Positions 10,351 to 23,515 of a stretch of 64,000 nucleotides of DNA are shown here, piece after piece. Source of the DNA: Trichoplax sp. H2 (taxonomy: Eukaryota; Placozoa; Uniplacotomia; Trichoplacea); NCBI GenBank assembly GCA_003344405.1, contig NOWV01000029.1, positions 434,001-498,000 on the forward strand, written 5' to 3'. Numbering within the stretch: the stretch's first letter is position 1; every line of letters starts with the position of its first letter. The notes under the pieces are model-generated. The model saw nothing but the letters and a program-made list of their open reading frames with translations, was not told the origin of the DNA and did no database searches. The translations under genes and the position numbers were made by a program.

Positions 10351-12433
10351 ATGGTAATGAAATACTTGATTTCTCATTTTAGGATTGTACTTGTATTTTC
10401 TTCTTAAAGAGAATATCTTGTTGACAGATTGTAGTTTATTTTACAACTAAGTTTTGTAAATTCAATTGCGAGTGGAAAAAAATATTGAACGGTTTTGTAT
10501 CAATCAACATTTTGCCCGCCTTTTTCCATTGACCACTCATGTCTTCTTTTAGGCTGGAGGCAAGGCCGGTAAAGATTCCAAGACTAAAGCTAAGGCAGTT
10601 TCTAGGTCCGCTAGAGCTGGTCTACAGGTAAGAGAAACTCTTTGACTTACTCTGTTATCATTCTATCTTGCTAGTAATGCTCAAGGTAGACTAGTAGTGT
10701 TAAAAAAAAAAGTTGGCACAAATTGATTTCAACTTCAGTTCACTTTCCTGACGTATGGGTTCAAAACGCAATTGCGTTCAATAACGCCAAGCGATATACA
10801 CTTGGATAGAAGGCGATTTTTCCAATAGAGGATAACTCTGTTTTCGGAAATAGCGTTTTCATATTATTTTAGACCTAATTCGGTTTTTCTTAGAGGGAAT
10901 AAAGTAGAGATGTACCCTATCGACTCATTGTACATTAAGATGAAATGATTTACCTTTGAATGAGTGTCATGTACGCTGAGAAAAAAATTGCATTTAGCGC
11001 CCTCATGCAATGACTGTGTCTTGATTTTTTGGATTTTCTAGTTCCCTGTTGGTCGTATCCACAGGCATTTGAAGAACCGCACAACTTCCCATGGACGTGT
11101 TGGTGCTACTGCTGCTGTTTACAGTGCTGCTATTTTGGAGTACTTGACCGCTGAAGTAAGTTAATTCTGTTTTTTCCCCCCCAAAAAATTAAGCAGTGAC
11201 CGCTATCTTCTAAATGCGAATTTATTCTCAAGATATTCATTGCACACTACTAGTAATTCATTAAGTACAGCATACATTGCCCGATACTACCTTTACATTG
11301 ACAACTATAAACTATAGTGCGCAGAAAGTTCCAGTACGCGCGTAAATTTTGATGTTACGATGAATAGGTTAGCCGCCATCACAATCAAGACGTTATACTG
11401 AGTAAAAAATGTATTTAATCCAGTAGCTTTAAATGCTGGTAACAATCTTTAAAAGTAGATAAACCCTACTTTATTCTCTTTACTAAACATTCATGCTGCG
11501 CTCTTTCATCAAGTTACTCTTCTCAATTTGTTCTAACTATCAAAAATCGAATTTTCGACTATATTTTGAATGGCATAATAATCAGTAGTTTTGATTAGAA
11601 ATGGTCTTCTAATCTTAGACGTATATGTAAACACGATCGGTACATAACACTTTTACCAAAAGAGAATGTATTGATACAACTAGTGTGAACACTGAACGCC
11701 GACTTTGTGAATAATTTGCGGCCTATGAATTTACAATATCCCTTTAATACTGTAGATTCATAATATTTCTCAATTCGTATTTAGTGACTACTAGCATCAA
11801 TTCTTCTAAGCCTCCAACAAATTGAAAATAAAGAACTGTAATATTGTGCAGACGTAGATCGTTTATTTAATTGACAGTTAAATAAAAAAATACTGCAATA
11901 TTAGCAATATAACAAAGTACAGCCTAGGTGTATGGCCACGATACAATGCAGTACCTATACTCTACTTAAAGAAATGTGACAAGTCTATAACGCGCTATTT
12001 ATAGTTACTATACGTACATTCATGTACATCTTAGTATTTCAATTATACAGTGTCATTTTGATACCCTGACCATTCCAATTTTATATCCTTTAGGTTCTAG
12101 AGTTGGCAGGTAATGCTTCCAAAGATTTGAAAGTAAAACGTATCACGCCTCGCCATCTCCAATTAGCTATTCGTGGTGATGAAGAATTGGATTCACTGAT
12201 CAAAGCTACCATTGCTGGTGGTGGTAAGTTTTATGTTTAATACTTGTATCAATACAATAAAAAGTTTATCGTATGTAGAGCTAACAAAATAACAATTATC
12301 TATAGATTTGAAATCAAATTTCAGTTTCTTGATAATACGAAATATTAAATACAATATTGTTTGTTATATAGGTGTTATCCCACACATCCACAAGAGTCTG
12401 ATTGGTAAAAAAGGAGCTAACAAACCTAATTAA
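10351..12433 (+). CDS. H2AZ: Histone H2A.Z variant
   Basis: Replication-independent H2A variant that replaces H2A in nucleosomes at promoters and regulatory DNA. Exons: 10351-10353, 10553-10627, 11042-11155, 12094-12223, 12372-12433; 127 aa, against 128 in human. Hallmarks are the N-terminus [20 protein letters not shown], the histone fold with [11 protein letters not shown] and [14 protein letters not shown], and the H2A.Z-specific acidic-patch and docking segment [20 protein letters not shown], which separates it from canonical H2A. The tail ends KKGANKPN, differing from the vertebrate KKGQQKTV. The first coding exon contributes only the ATG: GTAATG follows directly, and GCT (Ala2) begins after the acceptor at 10552. 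Alternative downstream starts would lose the lysine-rich tail, so this split start is well supported. Confidence 0.97.
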
Positions 12434-14181
12434 AGCGATAGCTTTTATCGTAATACTGTATGCTGTGAATTTAGCCAATTCTATTAGTTTTTACCTCTTC
12501 TATACCTCGAATTCCCTTACAAGTGGTATATTACACCTATATTCATGTGCAGTTTGTACAAAACTATCCCTCTCTGGCCTAGAGTGTTGGATGTTAGTTT
12601 AGCACTAATAGGTAGAATATAGTAGCTATCTACGTACAATTTATTTGTGTACTTGGCAAATTTCTGCATCTTCTGTTACCTTGTATTTAAATTCGTTTCA
12701 GTATGTTATCTCTACTACATTTATCATTCGTTACATAATGCGATACTGTCAGACTTCGCCAAATGAAAATCGATAGGCATTAACAGTTAACTAATTAATT
12801 AACGAGACTGTAATAAAGTCTTAATTAAACTAAACCAAACTGTTGATGGGCAGCAGTAATACGGTTAATTCAGTAGATGATGCCTATTAACTGTGATTCT
12901 TATTTAGAAGATAATAAATGCGATTCTATAAGCTTTTAAAATACCACATGACTTTGTTTTCTTTCGATGCTAACAATGTCATACATAATGAGGCTTCTTA
13001 ACAACACGCATAATGCACTATTCGCTTCATCTGATTGGCATTACCAAATTACCATTCATTAGTTTAATTACATCAGATATTCAGCGGAAATTGTACTGGT
13101 GCTTTGGTAGCAGTTTCAATATACAATAACCACACAGTAATTGTTAGGTTAGATATGAAAAATGTTTTTAAGTGCCATTCCAGAAATTACTTTAATTCAT
13201 TCTTAGCAGTTATTATTAGCGTAGCGCCAACTTCAGTCTACGCTCTGTGAAGTGCAAATCTTTGAGGAACACAGTAAGGTTGTCTTATTCACTTTTGTAT
13301 TCTCTTAACAATTGTAAAATTTTGTAAATCAACGATTACGAGACTATGACTACATAGTACAGGACAGTCTTTAGGCCATAATTAATTTAATTAACTGAAA
13401 GACAATCATGCGTACAGTATATTTTTTCTAATTTTTAATCGTGGTTGATGGAAAGCTATAGTTAAAAATTTGAAAACATTCTGTATATGTGTTTACAAAT
13501 TGATTAGCTAGCTATTCATACATGTAAACATTTGCCATTATTAATGTACAAGGCATTTGTATACGAACATTGTGTATAACAGATGAATTATGCACACTTG
13601 TTACTACTAATTTATGCTAATTATATACGCCGTGAATTAGAAGTGACAGCTTCAATGCTTAACAAAATATACTCATATCGATATCGTTGTCATAGTAGTG
13701 ATGTATAATTGATACCGTAGTTTCTGTAGTGGAATTAAAATTTATTGTCATACAAAAAGTAAAACAGATTGCTATTAGTTACATTGCTGAGAATATTCAT
13801 AAGATACCGTACTAACTTATTGTAGAAATTTGTTTCTAACTTAAAAAAGATTTAGACCATGAATATTCTTGTTGGATATAACCAACAAGTTTATAATAGA
13901 AATTCATTTCGATCGATTATATTCATTGTTATAAGCGAAAATTTTACAAAATTTATCACAATGTAATAATTTTCAAATAAATTATGCGAGGTATATTTGG
14001 TAACAAAGCCAGTACATATAAGAAACAGTGATAGATCAGTGAATAGCTATCAGTTGTTACTAAGCTAATATGACACTACATTTACAGTGCCCTACATCTC
14101 TTATATGTGACATATTTTTATAAAATAATATCCCAAAATTTTTAAAGCCTATGTAAAACAAAAAAATGCCAAATTTTCGAT
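12434..14181. other. Intergenic region between convergent H2A.Z and TRAPPC8
   Basis: AT-rich sequence holding the 3' flanks of two convergent genes. The open frame at 12402-12602 overlaps the H2A.Z 3' end out of frame and is a shadow. I see no further coding exon, tandem repeat or structured RNA. Confidence 0.6.
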
Positions 14182-17100
14182 TTAATCTTCGTCATTAGTA
14201 TCGTCGGCAATATCATATATTGTATCATCTAGTTCAAATGAGTCCTGCTTTGTGCTATTTAAAACAATATAACTATCAGCACATGGGTATTGTTCTACCA
14301 TATTTGAACGTATTTTCTTTGTATCTTCACATTCGTCTCTATGAAGTGCAGCATATACTTGTAATTCATTTAAGTTATAAACGTTACAAACACAAAAGCT
14401 AGCCATTAGCGATAAACATATTTGATCCTTAGCCTCTAGTCGGCGCTTGTACGCTGTGTTGCCGACCCAGGTAAAGCTAGCTGTTAGACCAAAAGCTGTT
14501 GCTGCATCTCCAATTATAGTGTTTAAATTTTCTTCGGATTTTGATTTAGTTGAACTAAATTTTTAAGACATGAAAAATAAGTATGTATACTCTTGGGCCA
14601 GTCAACACTATAATGTATATACGACATAAATTATATCGAACTAACGTCTTATCCTTAGCTTTCGCTAAATTAATAAAGATATCCAGCGGCTCATCTCTAC
14701 AATTTTGCAATATTAAGGTCACAGGGATAATACATAGCCTAATAAAAATCAATCACTACATTTCAGAATATCCATTACTACGATACATGATGGCAACAAC
14801 GTTACGTAGTTGTATTGATATACCCTCACTACATATCTATTATACCTTTTATTATGAAAGTCGTGGTATACACTGGAAGGATGACGAAGTTTATATTTGA
14901 CCATTCTTTTGCGGAATTCATCCGCACTTTTAACTGACGGAGGGGTAGACGGCGCTAAATGTGCTGGGAGTGGTGGTCGACCAGGTGGCTATTCAGATAA
15001 AAGAAATCTTATAAGTTCAATCACTTTTTTAATAGTAATATCGCATTGAATCAACCTACTTTACTGCCTGGCTTTGGTTTTTCCATACTTCCAGTTGCTA
15101 TTCGCTTACGCTTTTCAGGTTCTTTTTGATTTACTGCCTCCTGTTTCGGCTTATCTTTATCATCATTTAGTGGTATAATGGTAGTTACAGGCACATGATG
15201 CTGACCAGTGATGGTTCGTCGAATACCGTCTACTTCGATATCAGACTTCAAATAGAATATAATGCTATAATAAAATCTGGCATAATGTAATTTGCATAAC
15301 AAGCGTAGATAAAGTAAATTTACCTCCCAAATTATGACTAAACCTAGTCGTATGTCAAATTTTTTTGACATTCTGCGACTACCAGTACCGGCTAATAATT
15401 TTTCGTTTTGATTAAACGATTTAACGGAAGGCTTATTAATATTCGGCATCAATGCATACCAACATCCAGAACGGAAGAAGAAATCGCTACATGGAGTAGA
15501 CAAACTGTCCAACTTTAAAGATAAGAACATGCATGATATTATTGTAGCTGATAGTAATCAATAAAATTTCCGAAAATTTAGTTCGAATTAGAGTAATAAA
15601 CCTACCTCGATATCATCTTTTAAAGATATGTTACTAAATAGGACCTGAATATCTTGGCAATCTTCATCATCAATAAAGCCTATTAAGATTATACAATATG
15701 TGTAAATATGTCAACTAATGCTACTTGATGCGTATTTTCAATTATCGAATCTAGTTAAACGTTTTTACCGTACCAGGATTCGAATTACGAGCTTTAAAGC
15801 ATAATAGTACTTTCTCTTTGGGAGTCACTGTGATATCTATTAAATTAACATATCATATAAACAATGTTTCAGCGGCATAGAAAGTCATTTTATATTCGCT
15901 AGCTATACTGTACTAGCACTTATGAAATACTGAGATACCACAATTTATTATTAATTCAGCTACCTTTATGATATGGCTGAATAGGGTAAATTGTCCAGTG
16001 GGGGCTTACAGATGATACTTGCATGATTCGGAAACTAAGCATTGTTGACTTTACACGCTGTAACTACAGTCATTCATATTAGTAAATTAAACATCTTTAA
16101 TTAAATTCTTGAAAGTTATTAAAAATGTATACCTACCTGGTATAAATTTTCAATATTCAACGATACAATAGCCTGATTGAGATCAATTCTAAAGTAGAGA
16201 TTACAACAGTTATAGCCAATGATTTTATTTTCTTGAATATTGAAAAAGATACTTCAAAAATAACCTGTCACTGACGCCAAGTTCATTTTCAGTATCGCCT
16301 TGGTAAGTGTTGCAGGCACAGGCCGTAATATTTAACGAAGAAGATATACTAACTAATGACACATGCTTAAGTATCCGATACCTAGTGCGATACATTTATG
16401 AAATCAGTCAAAAAAGTTTTGAAAAGCAAGCATTATAAACATTTACAATTGTAAATTACCCTAGTCGAGGATGGGGCTCTAACGGCTCATAGTAAAACAA
16501 AAAGTCTATTTCCTGAACCCCTGGAATAGCACTTCCTATAATCCATAACGGTAATTTTACCGAACATCCAGAAACCAATTTTGATTCTGGTAATGGGACT
16601 GCGATCACGTTAGTAATCTTTTTAGCTTTATTATGGCGAGTATGATATTTTATAACCGGAACTTTACTGTAAACGGTATCATTTTCCGACCAGTTATCTG
16701 GCTTATCGTCGCTAAAAGAGAATAATTCCGGGTATGATGAGGCAACATATAGATTATGTAAAGGACCACTACCAGTGTTGTAAAGCTCTACTGTGACTTG
16801 TTGAATTTCTCCACAAAGTAATCTCGATGGAAAGTTACAGAAGCTAACCTAGAGTTATTTACTGAGTTATTAGAAATAATTATAAAATCCTTAAGAATAA
16901 TTTACATATATTACCTCCAATAACGGCGCTGGAGCAACAACATTAAGATGTAATCGATTATCTGTTGCATAGACTACATTGAAGCGCTCATTCTCAGTAT
17001 TATTTAGTCGATTGCCAACAGGCCTTAGTTCTTGCTTGCCACATACACCGACACTACCCGTCATACGCTTTCCGGAACTGTCGAGTGCAAAAGAGTAATT

Positions 17101-20100
17101 GCTTAAGCGATATGTAATAGCACTAATTTCCAGCTCTCCAATCTTTAATGGACGAATGTACAGTTGAATCTGGGATATTAAAAATAGTATGTTAACATTG
17201 TGAAATATGGCTTTAAATAGCGGACAAATTACGTTTTAATTTACCGATTTTTCTTCGTTCTGAGCAAGCACAAAACTATCGATTACTTCGCTTTCAACAA
17301 AATTGTCATACTCCGTTGTATTCTAAATACCATTTACAACTCTTATTAATACTATTTCACCTAATGATGTAAACAATCGAAAAGAGTTACCTCGTTACTG
17401 ATAATTTTATTTTCTCCAAAAGTATCAGAATCGGTTTTACTAATGTGTCGCCAAATCAGTGTAACATCGCCAAGAAATAATGAAATTTTCAATGGGTTTT
17501 TGACAACAATTTCTACGACGATATATTCTGAATATGAAATGAAAGTAAGACTAAAGTAAATACAAATTCGTAACGTTTTGCTTTGTACAGTATATTGTAT
17601 ATTCTATATTCATGAAAAAATAAATTTTATATTAAGCCAACCTCCCACAACTGCTGCTGGTTTATAACTGTTGTTAGTTTTCGAGCTAAAAAGTTGAATA
17701 CTTGGTCTAAAGTTTGCCAATGAATGTTTATCGCGCTTTGTTTTCCCAAATACTACAGCTTCTTCCAATGATGCCCAACTTTTAGCACGTAATGGATCAA
17801 AACGTTGAGTTAACGTTACCGATGATGCACGGACGATGTCGGTTTCATCTTTTCTATCTCCTAGAGTATGAGATGAAATTGATAAAAGTAATCAGATTCC
17901 TATGTGCATTTCAAACTTGAAAGCAACTAGTACTTAAGATGCATTGTAAGCCAATAAAAGCATACGGACAAAAAAATTACCTTGTGTAATACATTCCTCT
18001 TTAGAGTTTGTCAATAAAACCCTTGTTGAATTTTGTATAATAATTGGAAGAGGAAGAATTGGAAGTGGTGCACGCGTAGGAGGTGCTTGTACATCAGGTA
18101 CAAGGCTATTGAATTCATTATACTTTTCGACTTGTGTTAAGTATTGCTATTTGATAGAAATAGTGAATTAATCGAAAGTTAATGACTTACAGAAAACAAC
18201 TTTCGATCGTAAAAAACGCATCAATTAAGCAATAATATTATTGTAATGTACCTTATACACATTTAAAAACTCTCGTAGGAATAAATTTTGTTGATTTGCT
18301 GGTTGTAAACATTTATGATTAAATAAACTCCTAAATGCTTCAAGAGCATTGGACAGATCTCGAAGGGTATATGAATGTCGGCCAATGGTAAAATTGATAT
18401 GATCCTAATAAATTATCAAGGGTAAGGGATTCAGCTATGGCATAAATTTACGAATCTTTTCCAGCCATTTACACATACAAGTATTGATCTATGTACGGTA
18501 CCTCCGCTAGGTGCCATGCTTTCTTTTTATAGGTCTGTAAAGCCAACTTGTAACAACTCAAGGCATGTGTTCTCTAAATTCGGAGGTAATACTATTAAGA
18601 CAGATCAAGATCTACAAGAGATAAAATTAAAAGGTATGTATACTCACTTGGCCAGATTTACTGAATCTATGACCAGCTAGAATTAAGTGAAAAGCACACT
18701 TTCTTTTCATGGGTGGTTTAGCTAGGTTAAAACAGTAGGCGGCTTGCTCTAGTAGAAGTGAACTACGAAGATCGAAATCCTATCATAGAAACACACGTAC
18801 GCAATTTATTATCTTACAAATCCAACTATTACAATTTAATAATAGTAATTGCAATCATACATCATTAAGCATTACCTCACTAGTTACTCTTATATATGCT
18901 TGAGCTGCATCGTTATTCAATCCCTTAGCTTTCATAATTTCAGTACTTAGGAAAGTGCAACGTGTTGCATACAAAGGAAGTCTATGGCGAAAAGAATTTA
19001 ATGCATTTCATTGTTACTATGGCTCTACATCGATGATATTATACATGCATGCATCCATAATAAACTAGGTACAGTATCTTACTTGCAAGTACTTAGGTAA
19101 GTGCCTATAGCACTCTCCATGTAATGCATTGGATAAGGCTTTTGTGCAGAATTTAGCATAAAATTTGATACAGCCGCCATTTCCTGTTCAACATAATAGC
19201 CGTATCAACAAATTATCTTTCTGGCACGATTAAAGAGAATTTTTTTATTTTTTATTTTAACACGCTAGTTCATACCGCTACTCCAGCAAATTGCAGCCAA
19301 GCATGATCGGTATTGAATTCTTTTTTTGCAGAATGATAAAATGTATAGGCAAGATCGTAATGTTGGAGCAAAAACGCAAGATCAGCGAGACGTCTCATTT
19401 GCATTTCATGTGAATCACCAGCGTATCTATAATTAATCAATTAGTGAAATTAACATATTGCGCGAATACTGTTGTCTAATTACGAATTGATAAGAAAAGG
19501 GTACATACGCTACTTCCGGTAGTCCAGACTGACTATTAGTACTTGCAGTTGGCTTGTTGCCACCAAACCACTTTTTCGTAACGCTAAAAAATTTACCATG
19601 TAATCCTTTCCGGGCATTGACCTAGTCAAAACGCGATGGACGTTAATAGCAAGTAGTATATATTTATGAGTATTATCAATTTAGGATACGGTATGAATCT
19701 ATTACCTGTTCATACAATGTTCGAAGCATGTATTCAAGATATGGGTATAAGCCTCTGACAATAAAATCGTGTATAAAATTGCGCAGTCTATCATGATCAC
19801 TTAAAGTTAAGCAGATTCCATATTTAGTTCTATCGGCATCCGCTGCTACTCCATCAAGTTGATATTGATCACCAGCTAAATGCTCATTAGAATTGGTCAT
19901 TTCACTGTCAGTGGACAGAGACGATCCCAATACTGAGAGAGTTGGCGGTCGCTTTAATTCTTTGATTATTGGCGATTGCTTACCAGGTAGAATATTTGAA
20001 TTAGAAGTATCAAGTGGTTCAAGTGACTATATTGAATCAAAATTAAAATTAATTAGGTTCATTAATCACCTTGAAAAGGGAATTTAAAATTTAGTAAGAC

Positions 20101-22029
20101 ATTTTTTTCGACTTATGTAATCATCATTACCAGCTTATCATGCATATATTGACTCCATGGGTCAGGAACATTAACTGAATTTCCCATGTTGTCATTTTCA
20201 TTATGTTGTTTTGTGTTAATTTTAAGAAAATGACAGGAGTTAACTCCGTAGGCAGCACGTAAACTCTCCCAAAGAGCTTCAGCTCTAAAATTTAATAAAT
20301 AGAATATAATAAGAATGAGCGACGGCTTTTATACTTGTCACTTTCTTTAGTAAGGGAGATCATTGAATACGATGTTATTTCATTTTATAATATCCGTACT
20401 TTTGATCGTCACCATTAGCACAATCATGGATTAATACGAAATAGTGCAAAGTACTGGGGAAAAACCATTTGGGTTGGCTACTTTGCTTTTGTCGTTGCAT
20501 CTGATCAGCTACCATTTTTCTGTAAGCTTCCATGGCATCAGGATTAGACGAGGATACCACAATCATACCTATGATAGCATTTTATTGTAGCTAAGGAACG
20601 CTACTTAGTACATGTTAATTTGTATTTTAGCTAGTCAACAAGTACATAAAGTAAACTTGGGTAACGATTGTCCATATTAGAAGTGCATCATTCGGACGTT
20701 TTGGATTCTTTCTACGGGTATTTAAAAGCTACTATGGACCGGTATCTGAAGTACTGTCTCTCGATATATACACGAATTCTAGGATACAAGCAATAAAGTT
20801 GCGGATAAATTCATGATCAGATAATGGTAAATACTGAAAGAAATAATCCCGGTAGGCATCGAACCAAGGAGCTCTTCCTAAAAAGATATCATGATGGAAG
20901 ATATTATAAATTGCAGTTGGAATAATATGGATGATAAGATCAGTACAAGGTTTAGGCTATTAAAATGAGCCATTATGGCCGTAATCTTATTATGACTACT
21001 TTCTATATTAAAAGAGTTATAAAATGAACATTAATCATCCATGTAGAGCGTTCAAAATCTCTTCTTCTGACTAATTTCTAGCTCAGTAAGTCATGTAACA
21101 AGCACACAAGTGAAATCAAGAAGAGGCAATAACATCTCAAGCCAACTCATGTTGATAATGATGCAGACATGCTGATTAAAAAACAAAGTACAGTATTCTA
21201 AAGATGTTTCAAATCAACATGAATGCAACGGATTACGGGCGATGAAGTGTTTACCTCTAACATAGTGACTAATTGAAATGCAATAAAATTTCACTAATGA
21301 CGACGACTTGGAAGTTATGGAGAGATAGGGTATCCTGGAGAATCTGTACACATCAAGATTTTTAGGTACAGGGTCTATAGGGCATCCATTCATGCATAAT
21401 GATTTGAGTTTCGTTACTCAATACACGCACATAATATAGTCTATTGTATAAGAACTGGTAAGCCAAGTAGACAGTATGGTGGTGTATTCTGTCATCTGCT
21501 GCAATTTTTTACACTGTAAAGAGGCTATTTTGCTACAAGGTGGATATCTAGAAGAAATCACTGTCGACATGTTTTGACTACTAACCTATTGATTCAGTAG
21601 AAGGTGGATGCCTACTGACTGCATCGCTCATCATTTTGCGGGCCATAGCAGATGGAACAAATTGGTTGGAAAAGTACATTATTCGGAAATTGGGATTCCT
21701 GACGACATGTAACAAATTGGATGGATCTTTTATCCTGCCTATAATCGACAACGATAGAATAACTATAAGTCTATTGGATTGGATAGGATTCTATCCATGT
21801 GATCATTGGTATGATTAAAAAGTTATCCATAATGCTGTATCGGGTTAGTATCATGATGAAGAAATAGGATTATACCTTCCAATGTTGGCTTGCAAAATGG
21901 TCTCAATAAATCGACGAAAGATAAATTGTTTTTACGACACACGGCTTCGGCGTCATCGCTGCACATAGCAGCGATGTGAAAAGGGAAAGCCGATTGTATA
22001 ATTTCGTAAGCACTTTGAGTTGAAACCAT
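14182..22029 (-). CDS. TRAPPC8: TRAPP III complex subunit TRAPPC8 (Trs85 homologue)
   Basis: Subunit specific to TRAPP III, the tethering complex and Rab1 exchange factor acting in ER-Golgi traffic and autophagy. Twenty-nine in-phase exons give 1495 aa (human 1435): 22029-21876, 21738-21586, 20877-20788, 20568-20400, 20284-20131, 20026-19706, 19621-19509, 19426-19276, 19183-19083, 18981-18876, 18779-18648, 18573-18502, 18404-18252, 18146-17981, 17860-17642, 17527-17391, 17322-17245, 17169-16915, 16848-16460, 16381-16265, 16188-16137, 16048-15964, 15836-15774, 15679-15606, 15512-15324, 15245-15060, 14988-14846, 14738-14646, 14554-14182. Matches run end to end: APWFDAYRDYF, QPKWFFPSTLHYFVLIHD, CLTLSDHDRLRNFIHDF, a TPR-like middle (LLQHYDLAYTFYHSAKK), Ig-like C-terminal modules (EIDFLFYYEP, STPCSDFFFRSG) and VCNVYNLNELQVYAAL. 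It has an extra acidic C-terminal tail. Intron 3 looks U12-like. Confidence 0.95.
20569..20787 (-). other. Candidate U12-type GT-AG intron in TRAPPC8
   Basis: On the minus strand the donor is GTATCCTAG (minor-class consensus GTATCCTTT), and TTCCTTAGC, close to the U12 branch consensus TTCCTTAAC, lies about 21 bases before the acceptor. The splice joins NFIA to CMIVVSSS, exactly the family match. The +7 to +9 donor bases and the branch distance are less than ideal, so assignment to the minor class is tentative. Confidence 0.5.
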
Positions 22030-22431
22030 TTTCCTACTTGGATCTATTCACATCAACTTATAATACTCAATTAGTTGGATGGAATCATTAAAACTGTCTA
22101 CTACTGCGACATGGTCCAATAATCATCAGAGGCCATCTTCTGGAAAGAACTATCGCACAGGTAGAGAAATCAGCGTGAGTGCGCATACTCGCTGTCATGC
22201 TCAGTCTGCTCCTACCATAATAATAGAGTTGGAGATGATGGTGGATTGCAAATCCATCTTGAAGACGCCAGTGTTGTTATACACTGTCGTATCTAGTCCA
22301 GTAGTCCATGAAACAGTATACTACATATAGGCAGTCCTAGTCTGCTAGAGAAATCATTGCAGCCCCCAAAGTTTGGAGGAGGTAAATTATTGATTTCTGG
22401 AGGAGTCTTTGCACTATCTTGATGGTTTTAT

Positions 22432-22500
22432 GGACGTAGCACTAGTGTGCAAGAGATTGCAGGCCTAATGCAGTGCTCTGATCGTACTGTACAGACATAG
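22432..22500 (+). pseudogene. Possible helix-turn-helix fragment of a decayed transposon-type integrase
   Basis: A 22-codon frame, bounded by stops, reads GRSTSVQEIAGLMQCSDRTV. This resembles the start of the homeodomain-like HTH seen in integrase-type genes of animal mobile elements (pattern L..G.S..EA..L..S..T). Upstream, in another stretch, PKFGGGKLLIS recalls the segment preceding that HTH. Stops and frame breaks on both sides prevent any longer protein. Short HTH patterns arise easily by chance, so this is only a lead. Confidence 0.25.
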
Positions 22501-22939
22501 ATGATGGTGTAAGGCCTTTGAAATAGATTTTACCTCCGTCAATACTTCCCCTTTGCGACTGTATTTTGACTGACAGTGATCATTTTAGTGCTAGTTTCCT
22601 AACTGTTCTAGGCATGCATTTCGATTTTTCTCTTCTTTACAGTTCCAATAGGAATGTTCTCATGCAGTCATCATCATTTGTGCAACCTACTGATGGCTTG
22701 ATCACTGTCTACACTAGCGATCACTTTATTTCGTTGTACAGTAGGACGATTGCCAATATACACTACTGTGTTGTATAGGCATTAAGACCTATAGTATACG
22801 GTGGTAAACAGTTTAAGGTAGACGTATGATGTCAGACTGCTACTGCATACTATACTGTAGTAGGTTTACTGTATCGCTTCCGTTTGTTACTCAAAATAAA
22901 TCACTGCTACTCCAAAGCCACAAATTATTTATTTTAAAT

Positions 22940-23515
22940 CTTGTTCTTGATGAACGAGTTTTAGCGTAGTCTATCCGCTTAATCACTTTGTTCATACCAT
23001 CATCAATCAGAGTCCAAATTAAAATATTTTGATCGATTTTATTCTTGTTCTTGATGAACGAGTTTTAACGTAGTCTATCCGCTTAATCACTTTGTTTATA
23101 CCATCATCAGAGTCCGAATTAAAGTATTTTGATCGATTTTATTCTTGTTCTTGATGAACGAGTCTTAGCATCATCAATCAGAGTCCAAATTAAAACATTT
23201 TGATCGATTTTATTCTTGTTATTGATGAACGAGTCTTAGTCCGCTTAATCACTTTGTTCATACCATCATCAGAGTCCAAATTAAAATATTTTGATCGATT
23301 TTATTCTTGTTCTTGATGAACGAGTTTTAACGTAGTCTATCCGCTTAATCACTTTGTTCATACCATCATCAATCAGAGTCCAAATTAAAATATTTTGATC
23401 GATTTTATTCTTGTTCTTGATGAACGAGTCTTAAGTCCGCTTAATCACTTTGTTCATACCATCATCAATCAGAGTCCAAATTAAAATATTTTGATCGATT
23501 TTATTCTTTCCATGC
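22940..23515. repeat. Tandem repeat, about 70-105 bp units, ~6 copies
   Basis: Each unit carries TTGTTCTTGATGAACGAG, then CCGCTTAATCACTTTGTTCA, CCATCATCAATCAGAGTCC and AAATTAAAATATTTTGATCG. Unit starts are near 22942, 23045, 23147, 23219, 23310 and 23413. Some units have internal deletions, so spacing varies from about 70 to 105 bp. TTCTTGATGAAC is a near-palindrome. Spacers are not unique and repeats are long, so this is not a CRISPR array. Confidence 0.9.

Noticed and set aside
22940-23515. Array could be taken for a CRISPR
   Set aside because: Whole units repeat, with no short conserved repeat separated by unique spacers, and the context is an animal nuclear genome.
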